This document shows, in pieces, positions 1 through 8,545 of a stretch of DNA of 64,000 nucleotides (its first letter is position 1; each line of letters starts with the position of its first letter). Made by a program: the position numbers and the translations under genes. The notes under the pieces are model-generated. The model had not been told where the DNA came from and did no database searches. It was given only the letters and a program-made list of their open reading frames with translations. The stretch is from Aquarana catesbeiana (lineage: Eukaryota; Chordata; Amphibia; Anura; Ranidae). Location of the stretch: assembly GCF_042186555.1 (NCBI RefSeq), contig NC_133324.1, positions 197,551,640 to 197,615,639 on the forward strand, written 5' to 3'.

Positions 1-122
1 ACAATTTGCGGCCTACCTTTTTGGAGTTCCCTCAGAAGAGAAGTGCGTTTCTCAGGAACATTCAGTCCTCTTATGTTGTGTGAGATTACCAGAGGGTTTT
101 TCCCCAACGATGAATAGGTCAT
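1..122 (-). CDS. L1 ORF2 N-terminus (endonuclease start), partial
   Basis: An ATG at 122-120 (minus) opens a frame with no stop to the window edge, giving about 40 residues that include SHNIRGLN and then a LLRELQKGRPQI-like stretch. Vertebrate L1 ORF2 proteins begin with the APE-type endonuclease, whose first conserved block contains the metal-binding Asn of an N-I-R-G-L-N motif; this matches. The reverse transcriptase would follow outside the window. Whether the rest is intact is unknown. ORF1 upstream is frameshifted, so this copy is probably dead. Confidence 0.75.
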   Translation of the reverse strand, partial: MTYSSLGKNPLVISHNIRGLNVPEKRTSLLRELQKGRPQI

Positions 123-1084
123 GTCGAAAGGTCAGGAGGAGGCGGTCCCGAGGGTAATCTACAAGGAGGCAACTACAAAAGCCCGGTTAAACACTTTACT
201 AGAATTAAAGATTCTCAATCTTAATCCTAATTGGAGCGGATCTGAGGGGAGTAGAATCAAAGATTGAGTGAAAGAGATAAAGATGGAAAAAGAGAGAGAT
301 AGATAAAGCGATAGGGAAAGCTCAGTAAAGAGAAGAAAAAGATAAACGATAAGTAAATAAAAAGGGAGAGTAGAATGAGGGAGCAAATAATGTACTGGGG
401 GGTCCCCCACCAGGGAGTGCTCTCACCACCCTAGAAGGGGAGCCCACTGGGTATAGTAGTGAACCCTGAGACCTGTAATCAGGCTACTGGGTCACTTTGT
501 GGGGGAAGTGGGAGTCACCAACGACCAAGCGGAGACACAACAACTAAGTAAGTAGATGTATACAATCGAGTTTGAGAGAGAACTCTATTGCGTCACACAC
601 AGCCTTAATGAAATTAACTTAGTAAAAACTAAAAGAAAAACTGAACCACTGTATACCCAACCCTAGTAGTAATCTAAAATTCGGGTTGCGGTGGTAGGAG
701 GTCTTATAAAGCGAGAGCTGAGTCCAGATAAAAAATTTTCCAAACTAAGACTAAAGCCCTCCATGTACAGACAGAGGAATTCGTGTGGGGTACTGAAGGT
801 GTTATTGTCCTTTTTAGGAGATCATTGCTTCCTCCCTGTGAGAACAGCCGTTCTTCAGTTATAACTTAAGGTGAACAAGTAGGATAATAACAACTGTATA
901 ACTTTGGGGTTGCACATCCGTGCAGTGGGTCTCAATATGTAGGGGTGGGGGAGGAAGTCGAAAGCCCACAAGGCAGATCCATACGATAGTTATCAGGTTC
1001 AAGTTTTCTGCAAAGCGCACGTGCACTAATTAACTGTGAAAACGTTAGTGTGCACTGACAACAAATTGAGGTACGGGTGTCACA
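123..1084 (-). other. Long spacer between L1 ORF1 and ORF2
   Basis: About 960 bases separate the ORF1 stop from the ORF2 start. No convincing reading frame is present on the minus strand. It contains a pyrimidine-rich, low-complexity tract on the minus strand (about 240-370, purine-rich on plus). Mammalian L1 spacers are much shorter, so this is either a lineage feature or an insertion. Confidence 0.5.
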
Positions 1085-2190
1085 TCATTCATCCTCCTGG
1101 AATCTAGCATCTTCTGCGGATCTTCTCGGGGTTCCCATTTTGGGGTTTCCAGATCTGCTGTACTTGGATTTCTTGACCAGTCTCTTGTCAGGTGTGGAGA
1201 AAGGTGAGCTCGGTGGACTTCTTTCAATTGGTGTTCGTAGGAAGTCAGCGTACCACTCTGGCAGGTCAATCTGATCCAAATCTAGAGCGCGGCAAAATTC
1301 AGGGAGGTCCGCAGAGTGTGTTGGTGCCCGTTGTATGAGACCATCAGAGCAAAAGGGAATCGCCATGAGTATCTGAGATCTTTTTCCCGTATTTTCTCCA
1401 GCAGAGGGCGCAAGGCGCGTCTATTTTGCAGAGTAATCTGAGATAAGTCTTGAAATAGCATGATCGTTGCTCCATTAAAGACAATTCTCTCATTCCTCCT
1501 TGCTTTCCGCATTATTTCATCTTTTAGCACAAAACATTGCAGGCAGCAGATAATATCCCTTGGTGGGGCTGTGTCTGGGCCTTTCGGTCTAAGGGCTCTA
1601 TGGGCTCTGACAAAGTCAATCTCCAAGTCCTCAGGTCTATCTAATAAACTGTTAAACACCCTCTGGAGTGCTGGGGCTATTTGATCATGTTCTACCGATT
1701 CAGGAATCCCTCTCACCCTGATATTGCACCTTCTGCCTCTATTGTCGAGGTCTTCAATATGTCTGTTCATGTTTATTAGGTGCTGGGATTGCGTCAGTGA
1801 GGCCTTTTCAAGCCTGCCTATGGCCTTGTCCCTGTGTCTTCCCGCGGCCTCCACTGCCGACATTTTCTCATTAATGACCAGCATGCTAGACTTTAGGTCC
1901 GTGATGGCAGCTGAAAAAGTGGCTTTGATGTCTGCAGCTATCAGAGACATGTCGGCGTATGTTAAGGGGTGGTCTGGCCGAGACTTACCCCTGTCTGAGT
2001 CCTCCGGAGCCGACTGGAAGTCTTCACTGTACTCCTCTTCGTTGTGAGCCGGCGCCATCTTGGGTCTCGTTTTGCCGCCGCTGGCAGGCTGTTTAGCTTT
2101 AAAGATATCCGGGATGGTAGAAGCCGAATGGGGCACCGATCCACGTCTCGGGCGGGATTTAGGTGTGTAATGAAGCTTCTTACCCGGCAT
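1085..2190 (-). pseudogene. L1 ORF1 (RNA-binding chaperone), frameshifted
   Basis: The ATG at 2,190 opens a 302-residue frame ending at 1,282. The same protein continues in a second frame down to 1,085, ending RFQEDE. The N-terminal third is basic and charged. Residues about 85-150 look like a coiled coil, with heptad-like SLTQSQHLINMNRHIEDLDNR. Next comes an RRM-like block with RRCNIRVRGIPE, then the C-terminal domain with LFQDLSQITLQNRRAL and LLEKIREKDLRYSWRFPF. This order is that of L1 ORF1p, a trimeric RNA-binding chaperone acting in the L1 RNP. The break lies between about 1,282 and 1,330, where the two frames overlap around the sequence for EFCRAL; a small indel there explains it. Confidence 0.85.
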
Positions 2191-2352
2191 CTGGTGGCTC
2201 TGGGTCGGGTATTAGGTTGCGAGCGGCTGTGTGTGCTGCGGAGCTCTGTTAGTGTGCGGCCATCCTCGTCGCGCGTCAAGCCACGCCCCCCTAACATTTT
2301 TTTTTGGTTTTACATACAGTTTAAAAACCAACTCTGCCTTAGAATATCCCCC

Positions 2353-2520
2353 AATATATTTGCCAGCACGCCAGGGATCTTCAGATAATGTCCAATCAGT
2401 TTTTATTGAAGAATGATCACATCACAGCAAAGAAGTACTTCTTTACTGTGATGTGATCATTCATCAATAAAAACTGATTGGACATTATCTGAAGATACAT
2501 GGTGTACTGGCAAATATGTA
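2353..2520. repeat. Palindromic hairpin MITE, about 80-bp arms
   Basis: Left arm 2,353-2,436 and right arm 2,437-2,520 are near-perfect reverse complements with no real loop; the centre is aagaagtacttctt at 2,430-2,443. Arms share gataatgtccaatcag and tgatcacatcac. A few mismatches and a small size difference lie near the outer ends (gccagcacgcc against gccagtacacc). Near-perfect palindromes of this size are typical of young hairpin MITEs. Confidence 0.8.
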
Positions 2521-2920
2521 CACTGTTCTGTGATGGTTCCAGTTTATAGCTGCTTGTTGCTAGAGCACCTATTGTTCTCAAGCTTAAGAATATTGACATC
2601 ATTCCCTCACTATGTTTGCACCCCTTCACTGTAGCATCCCAACCCTTTTTAAAAACAAAAATATCTTTATACACATTTTTTTTTCTCCAAGGGCCTTAAG
2701 TTTAGTCCAGTGACATCACAGTTCTTCTTTACCCTCTTCTCCCTTTGGTTGTTGAAGGGTCCTAAATATTGCAGAGAGGGCCATGCTCTATGGCATCCTC
2801 CTATAAGTCCAGCATGAGGATTCACAAGAAGTAGGTTGAATGATACTGTGCTGAATTTGTGAGGAGGTGAATCTGCAGAGGATAGCTCTGGAGTTAGTGT
2901 GGGTATAGCAACCAGAACTG
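2521..2920. other. No gene or repeat recognised
   Basis: About 400 bases of AT-rich sequence between the palindrome and the presumed 3' end of the HSPA8 retrocopy. A T-run near 2,678-2,688 could be a decayed poly(A) of the minus-strand retrocopy, but the expected 3' UTR end is nearer 2,925. Confidence 0.4.
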
Positions 2921-3218
2921 CTTTTTATTTTTAAAATCTGCCGTGGGATGCATTTGTTAAATTTTTTCCAAAGCTGGTACTAAGCTAGATTCATACTGTT
3001 CTTTTTGGTTTTCTTGGACCAACATTTGTTACAGTACAGGTAAAGTGCAATGGTGTTTCTTTATTTCAGGCAGATGGAGTGGATTCAAGTATTAATGCCC
3101 CCATAATAAAACTTTACAGCAGCTTCCTTGGGAAATTTAAACTTGGAACAGCCATCAATACAAATTTGTGTCCTAAGAGTTTAACAGAACAAGACGGAAT
3201 ACAGTTCCAGTTGAGATT
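2921..3218 (-). other. HSPA8: Retained 3' UTR of the HSPA8 retrocopy
   Basis: Downstream of the stop the minus strand has aaataaagaaacaccattgc and cattgcactttacctgtac, resembling the 3' UTR end of vertebrate HSPA8 as I recall it, and a second AATAAA-like site near 2,924-2,929. The end is set just beyond that. The match is from memory and should be aligned. Confidence 0.55.
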
Positions 3219-4390
3219 TTAATCAACCTCTTCAATGGTTGGTCCAGAGGAGCCGTCACCACCACTTGGAGCTCCGCCTGCACCTGGGAAGCCTCTGGGC
3301 ATTCCTCCTGGCATGCCACCTGCACTCTGGTACAGCTTTGTAATGATGGGGTTGCATACTTTCTCCAGCTCCTTCTGTTGGTGTTCAAACTCATCTTTTT
3401 CAGCAGTCTGGTTTTTGTCCAGCCAAGCGATGACCTTGTTGCACTTGTCCAGTATCTTCTGTTTGTCCTCATCACTGATCTTGCCCTGGAGCTTCTCATC
3501 CTCAACAGTTGCCTTCATGTTGAAAGCATAATACTCCAATGAGTTTTTGAAAGAGACCTTGTCCCTCTGCTTCTCATCTTCAGCCTTGTACCTCTGGGCT
3601 TTATGCACCTTGCGCTCGATATCCTCTTTGCTCAGACGACCTTTGTCGTTGGTAATTGTGATCTTGTTTTCCTTGCTGGTGCTCTTGTCCACTGCAGACA
3701 CATTCAAGATACCGTTGACATCAATGTCAAATGTCACCTAAATTTGAGGAACACCTCGTGGGGCTGGTGGGATACCAGTCAATTCAAACTTGCCCAGCAA
3801 GTTGTTGTCCTTGGTCATGGCTCTCTCACCTTCATATACCTGAATCAAGACATCAGGCTGGTTGTCTGAGTAGGTTGTGAAGGTCTGTGTCTGCTTTGTG
3901 GGAATGGTTGTGTTACGCTTGATCAGGGTTGTCATGACTCCACCAGCAGTCTCGATACCCAGAGACAGAGGGGTGACATCAAGCAGGTCCTCAACATTTT
4001 CAGATTTGTCTCCGGACAGGATAGCAGCCTGAACAGCTGCACCATAGGCCACAGCCTCATCTGGATTGATGCCCTTGTTCAGTTCCTTGCCATTGAAAAA
4101 GTCCTGAAGCAGTTTTTGGATTTTGGGAATACGTGTGGACCCTCCGATCAAGTCGATTTGGGATTTGTCATTATGAAGGGACTTCTCCACTGGATCCAGG
4201 GTGCCTCTGAAGAGATCAGCGTTGAGTTCTTCAAATCGGGCTCTTGTGATTGAGGTGTAGAAGTCAATTCCTTCATACAGAGATTCAATCTCAATGTTAG
4301 CCTGGGTGCTGGAGGACATGGTACGCTTTGCACGCTCGCAGGTGATGCGGAGATGGCAAACAGCTTTCTTGTTATCAATATTGTCTTTCT
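3219..4390 (-). pseudogene. HSPA8: HSPA8 pseudogene, ATPase remainder, peptide-binding domain and EEVD tail
   Basis: Homology resumes at about 4,390 with KDNIDNKKAVCHLR (the family has a KKDISENKRAVRRLR-like stretch) and continues through LIGGSTRIPKIQ, DEAVAYGAAVQAAILSG and DLLDVTPLSLGIET. A TAG at 3,740-3,738 replaces Glu in the PQIEVTFDID block, then the frame continues to the C-terminal GPTIEEVD and a TAA at 3,219-3,221. EEVD is the motif that binds TPR co-chaperones and marks cytosolic Hsp70s. Lineage changes such as HNDKSQI for the usual catalytic-domain DAKLDK-like block are drift. Confidence 0.95.
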
Positions 4391-4918
4391 GGAGATCATT
4401 AATGCATATGAGGTATACTGAAAATACCGCATAAGCGGCTTATCCAGCCACAGCAAGGCACAAAGGATATATGTATTAAAAAAAAAAATTTTTTTTTTTT
4501 TAAAAGTGATTTTAAGGTGCAATGTGTAAATAATATGCTAGATGTATACCATTAGAATAAGAGTAGTGATGATTAAACTACTAACTGTATATATAATAAA
4601 TGAAAAATTATTTATATAATCTTAAATTTACCATGTAAAAAATATATATAAATAATATCACAGTGATAAGTGCAAAAAATACAACAAATTGCCAAGTGCC
4701 ACACAATAAGTGTGAATATCAAATCCAAGATGTGATACGTGGTTATTAAAGTCTAATTTATGAAAGAAATGCACATAAAGTCCATAAAAACAGTTCATAA
4801 AAAATCCAACGTGCGTGCATTAATCTTAGCGCTTAGTGCTCAGAATTCCATGCGCAAGTGCCATCCAGTGACCCCCCCCGGGGACAGCCGCTCACCCCTA
4901 ATGATCCCTTCATCAGGG

Positions 4919-4966
4919 ATTCCCCTGATGAAGACACGTGACCCTGTGTCGAACACGCGTAGGGGA
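4919..4966 (+). ncRNA. Hammerhead-ribozyme-like motif in palindrome loop
   Basis: Plus strand: stem I 5' strand ATTCCC (4,919-4,924), box CTGATGA (4,925-4,931), an extra A, stem II GACAC (4,933-4,937) paired with GTGTC (4,946-4,950), then GAA-c-ACGCGTA (4,951-4,961) and stem I 3' strand GGGGA (4,962-4,966). A-U and C-G make a two-pair stem III with a GC loop; GTA is the expected cleavage triplet. An inserted C in the GAAA box and the extra A before stem II make activity doubtful. Type I hammerheads with minimal stem III are known from Penelope-like elements. Confidence 0.5.
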
Positions 4967-5655
4967 GGGGCCAGGATGGAGCACAGAGCCTTTCACTCCA
5001 CTGAGATGAGATGCACAGCTTATCCCTCCTGACAGGCAAACTTTGAGGCAAACTTTGGAGACTGTTATCAGATTGGTGCACTCACGCACCTTGCAAATGT
5101 GAGTACCCTAATGTAGGGAGCTTTTATTCCAATAAACATTTATAAAGGATATCACACTATCCAATTTTTCTTTTCCTTTATTCCTAAATGTGGAGCTGCT
5201 GCTGAATACTGTGTATCTGGATTCCATCACTGAGCCGTGGGATGGCTCATAAGCGTGTTTAGATTCAGTTTAGGTTCAGTCTCACAGCTGAGTCGCACGC
5301 TCTGAGGCTGTCCCCAGGGGGGTCACTGGATGGCACTTGAGCATGGAATTCTGAGCACTAAGCACTAAGATTAATGCATGCATGTTGGATTTTTTATGAA
5401 CTGTTTTTATGGACTTTATGTGCATTTCTTTCATAAATTAGACTTTAATATTCACACTTATTATGTGGCAGTTGGCAATTTGTTGTATTTTTTGCACTTA
5501 TCACTGTGATATTATTTATATATATTTTTTACACGGTAAATTTCAGATTATATAAATAATTTTTCATTTATTATATATACAGTTAGTAGTTTAATCATCG
5601 CTACTCTTATTCTAATGGTATACATCTAGCATATTATTTACACATTGCATTAAAA

Positions 5656-6251
5656 GGGGGATCAACTGCAGAGATAAAACGATAATTCTCCCGCTCTACA
5701 AGACTCTGGTCCGCCCGCACCTGGATTATGCTGTCCAGTTCTGGGCACCAGTCCTCAGGAGGGACGTACTGGAAATGGAGCGAGTACAAAGAAGGGCAAC
5801 AAAGCTAATAAAGGGTCTGGAGGATCTTAGTTATGAGGAAAGGTTGCGAGCACTGAACTTATTCTCTCTGGAGAAGAGACGCTTGAGAGGGGATATGATT
5901 TCAATTTACAAATACTGTACTGGTGACCCCACAATAGGGATAAAACTTTTTCGCAGAAGAGAGTTTAATAAGACTCGTGGCCACTCATTACAATTAGAAG
6001 AAAAGAGGTTTAACCTTAAACTACGTAGAGGGTTCTTTACTGTAAGAGCGGCAAGGATGTGGAATTCCCTTCCACAGGCGGTGGTCTCAGCGGGGAGCAT
6101 TGATAGCGTCAAGAAACTATTAGATAATCACCTGAATGACCGCAATATACAGGGATATGTAATGTAATACTGACACATAATCACACACATAGGTTGGACT
6201 TGATGGACTTGTGTCTTTTTTCAACCTCACCTACTATGTAACTATGTAACT
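5656..6251 (+). mobile_element. CR1/L2-like LINE 3' fragment, nested
   Basis: A 5'-truncated non-LTR element inserted in the right arm of the palindrome; the uninterrupted left arm shows the empty site. The target duplication is ttaaaa (5,650-5,655 and 6,252-6,257). The 3' end is a short tandem tail of actatgta units (about 6,229-6,250), as in CR1/L2 elements, with no poly(A). Confidence 0.85.
5673..6167 (+). pseudogene. C-terminal end of CR1/L2-like reverse transcriptase ORF
   Basis: The frame is open from 5,673 (DKTIILPLYKTLVRPHLDYA) through ERVQRRATKLIKGLEDLSYE and EKRRLRGDMISIYKY to FTVRAARMWNSLPQAVVSA and a stop at 6,165-6,167. These are the conserved blocks after the palm/thumb of jockey/CR1/L2-type reverse transcriptases. 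The catalytic YADD box is missing because of 5' truncation, so the fragment cannot move by itself. The retained frame suggests a fairly young insertion. Confidence 0.85.
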
Positions 6252-6436
6252 ATGTAACCTTAAAATCACTTTAAAAAAAAAAAAAAAACTTTTTTTTTTT
6301 TTTTTTTTTTTTTTATACATATATCCTTTGTGCCTTGCTGTGGCTGGATAAGCCGCTTATGTGGTATTTTCAGTATACCTCATATGCATTAATCATCTCC
6401 AGATTGACATTTTCACCTTAGCGCAGCGTATCTTTT

Positions 6437-7207
6437 GTACACAATGTCTTTCTTGTGCTTCCTCTTGAATTCTGCTACAAAGCGATTCACCATTCTGTTG
6501 TCAAAGTCTTCCCCACCCAAATGAGTGTCACCGGCTGTTGATTTGACCTCAAAGATACCATCCTCAATGGTCAGGATGGAGACATCAAAGGTTCCACCAC
6601 CAAGATCAAAGATCAACATGTTCCTCTCTGCTCCAACCTTTTTGTCCAAACCATATGCAATGGCTGCAGCAGTTGGCTCATTGATGATACGTAGTACATT
6701 GAGCCCAGAGATGGTGCCGGCATCCTTTGTGGCATGACGCTGTGAGTCATTAAAATAGGCAGGTACAGTGATCACTGCATTTGTTACAGTCTTTCCAAGA
6801 TAAGTTTGGAATGCTGCAATTTCCTTCATCTTGGTCAAAACCATGGAAGAGGCTTCTTCTGGGTAGAAAGACCTGACCTCTCCTTTGTACTCTACGTGGA
6901 GTTTGGGTCTTCCTCCATCACCAATGACTTTGAAGGGCCAGTGCTTCATGTTAGACTGTACAACTGTGTCTTCAAACCTGTGGCCAATTAGATGCTTGGC
7001 ATCAAAAACTGTGTTTGGTGGGTTCATAGCAACCTGGTTCTTGGTGGCATCCCCAATCAACCTTTTGGTATCTGTGAAAGCCACATAACTGGGCGTGGTT
7101 CAGTTGCCCTGATCGTTGGCAATGATTTCCACCTTCCCGTGTTGAAAGACACCTACACAGAAGTTGGTTGTGCCAAGGTCAATGCCGACTGCTGGTCCCA
7201 TAGACAT
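6437..7207 (-). pseudogene. HSPA8: HSPA8 pseudogene, N-terminal ATPase part
   Basis: The start codon is at 7,207-7,205 (MSMGPAVGIDLGTTNFCVG; the parent family has GTTYSCVG). After 35 residues a TGA at 7,102-7,100 replaces the Arg of the GNRTTPSYVAF block, consistent with CGA to TGA CpG decay. The frame then resumes without shift. Hsp70 signatures visible are IFDLGGGTFDVSI and INEPTAAAIAYGLDKK, and HLGGEDFDNRMV near the end. Homology stops after KRKHKKDI at about 6,437, where the palindromic insertion begins. The sequence just upstream of the start (7,208-7,295) is GC-rich and fits the transcript 5' UTR. Confidence 0.95.
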
Positions 7208-7295
7208 GATTGCCGCGCTGCAGTGTGGCCCAGGTGTAGAAGCTGCTCGCCGTCTCCGAGCCGCTGGTCCTTGGGAAATGAGCTCACACTGTTCT

Positions 7296-8094
7296 TTGTA
7301 CATTGCAGCATGCGTGGTGACAGTGTCAGGTCACCTGAGACCAGGTGACAGATGCACATCGCGGGGGTTAGTAGTGCACTACTAAGCTTGTGGACCCTTC
7401 GGCTGAGTGCTGTGGATGGAGCTCTGGGTGGTTCAGGAAAGCAGCTCCACCTGAGAACTGACACTGATTGAACAGGGGGCTAGAGCATAAGAATCCCCAG
7501 GGCGCAGAGTCTAAGAGTCAGCAGGTTTTCACCAAAGCCTCTGATGGTGAGGATGGACTTTGCTGCAGCTGACTCCTGGTCGCAGGCCTCAGGGTCTCCC
7601 AGCTCACGCTCACGGCAGGCTCTGGTGGATGGGGAGGAAGCAGCAGTGCAGGGCAACAAGGAATATTTAGAAGGACAAGCCAAGGGTCGGGGTAACAAAC
7701 AGACAGGGATAGTCAGGAGAACATGCCAAAAGTCGGGGCTAAAAGCAGACAGGGATAGTCAGGAGAACAAGCCAAAGTCAGTACAGGGAATCAAACGTAG
7801 AGCACACAACAAGAAACACACAGGGGAGACTAAACACACTATTGCTCAGACAAGGCTGGCTTGCAGTGCATGGTGTTAAATAATGTTTCCTGTTAGAGGC
7901 TTGGGTGGAGCCGTGTTGAGATAAGATTACTTAAAGATTACTTAAACATGCAGGTGTGAGAGCACGGTCCCTAAGCTGGTACACAGACCAGAGGTAAGCA
8001 GACAGACAGGTCATGAAACATTACTGCAGATTCATAACAGTCAGTCACTCATAAATGTGAATGGGCCCATATAGTTTCCCTGTTCTCTTTACTC
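7296..8094. other. No gene; one short tandem repeat
   Basis: Mixed sequence beyond the pseudogene 5' end. About 7,673-7,785 holds roughly 2.3 copies of a 46-47-bp unit containing acagggatagtcaggagaac. Open frames here have no recognisable domain. Confidence 0.5.
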
Positions 8095-8545
8095 TTTAAA
8101 CCGCAGTACATAGCAGCGGATAGTCCATAAGGGGCGCAGGAACGCCGCCACCCTAATCTCTAGGCGCCGGCCCCTAATCTCCATGTGGGGCGCTGGATGC
8201 ATAGATTTCTATAAGTTTTTTCTTTTTTTAAGCACATGATTAGAGCCTGAGGCTCTAATTGGCTTCAAAAAGGTTGGGCCCCCCGAGCCCACCCACTTGT
8301 GACATTAGCGAATCAACATTCGCTATTGTCTTTCTGTTTCTCTTCCCAGCCAATCAGGATAGGAGTGGGTCCTAAGACTGGATTGTCCAGGAGGAGAAGT
8401 GACCGGATTGGCTGGGAGGAGAAGCCACCCGCGACATGGATGGGGTAAGTGTGGGGCTGGTGGGCTAGCGGCTGGCAGGTGGGCTGGCAAGCCGGCTGGT
8501 GGGCGGGGGGGTTGGTGGTGGATTTGTTTACCCGCACCGCTAAAT
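8095..8545 (+). repeat. Dispersed repeat family A, copy 1
   Basis: Homologous to 49,300-49,755 on the same strand. Shared landmarks are a GC-rich start (ggggcgc), a T-run, a hairpin attagagcc-tga-ggctctaat (8,239-8,259), a second hairpin around tagcgaat/attcgcta (8,308-8,327), and a G-rich end after gggtaagtg. No coding capacity is seen; a MITE or SINE-like non-autonomous element is likely. Confidence 0.65.

Larger units (their letters stand above)
1..2300 (-). mobile_element. L1-type LINE, 5' portion, cut by window edge
   Basis: The minus strand reads 5' UTR (about 2,300-2,191), ORF1, a spacer, then the start of ORF2, which runs off the window at position 1. The 5' end is placed near 2,300, where a GC-rich segment beginning ggggggcgtggcttg (minus) meets an A-run. 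ORF1 is of the L1 transposase_22 type and ORF2 starts with an APE-endonuclease-like motif, so the order is that of a vertebrate L1. The 3' end and target duplication lie outside the window, so full length cannot be judged. Confidence 0.85.
4391..6441. mobile_element. Palindromic retroelement-like insertion, about 500-bp inverted arms
   Basis: Left arm 4,391-4,892 is the reverse complement of 5,308-5,655 plus 6,252-6,410; the right arm is interrupted by a CR1/L2 fragment. Outer arm ends share attaatgcatatgaggtata and the block aagcggcttatccagccac. Arms are A/T-rich, with poly(A)/poly(T) runs at 4,480-4,502 and 6,271-6,315. The loop, 4,893-5,307, carries a hammerhead-like motif. Flanks caatattgtctttct (4,376-4,390) and caatgtctttct (6,442-6,453) look like an imperfect target duplication of HSPA8 sequence. 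I infer a Penelope-like or foldback origin; the class is not certain. Confidence 0.75.
2921..7295 (-). pseudogene. HSPA8: Processed pseudogene of HSPA8 (Hsc70), split by nested insertions
   Basis: The minus strand carries an intronless copy of the constitutive cytosolic Hsp70 from 5' UTR to 3' UTR. The parent protein is an ATP-dependent chaperone with an N-terminal ATPase and C-terminal peptide-binding domain ending EEVD. The parent gene in vertebrates has several introns, so absence of introns across about 640 codons indicates retroposition. Disabling lesions are a TGA for Arg soon after the start (7,100-7,102), a TAG for Glu (3,738-3,740), and a 2-kb insertion at 4,391-6,441 in the ATPase domain. 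There is also a two-residue gain in the stretch normally MKEIAEAYLGKT. No poly(A) tail or flanking duplication survives clearly. The remaining frame is still well conserved, so decay is moderate. Confidence 0.95.

Noticed and set aside
3219..7207. Two functional Hsp70 genes on the minus strand
   Set aside because: The pieces are the N- and C-terminal parts of one intronless copy with in-frame stops, separated by a mobile element.
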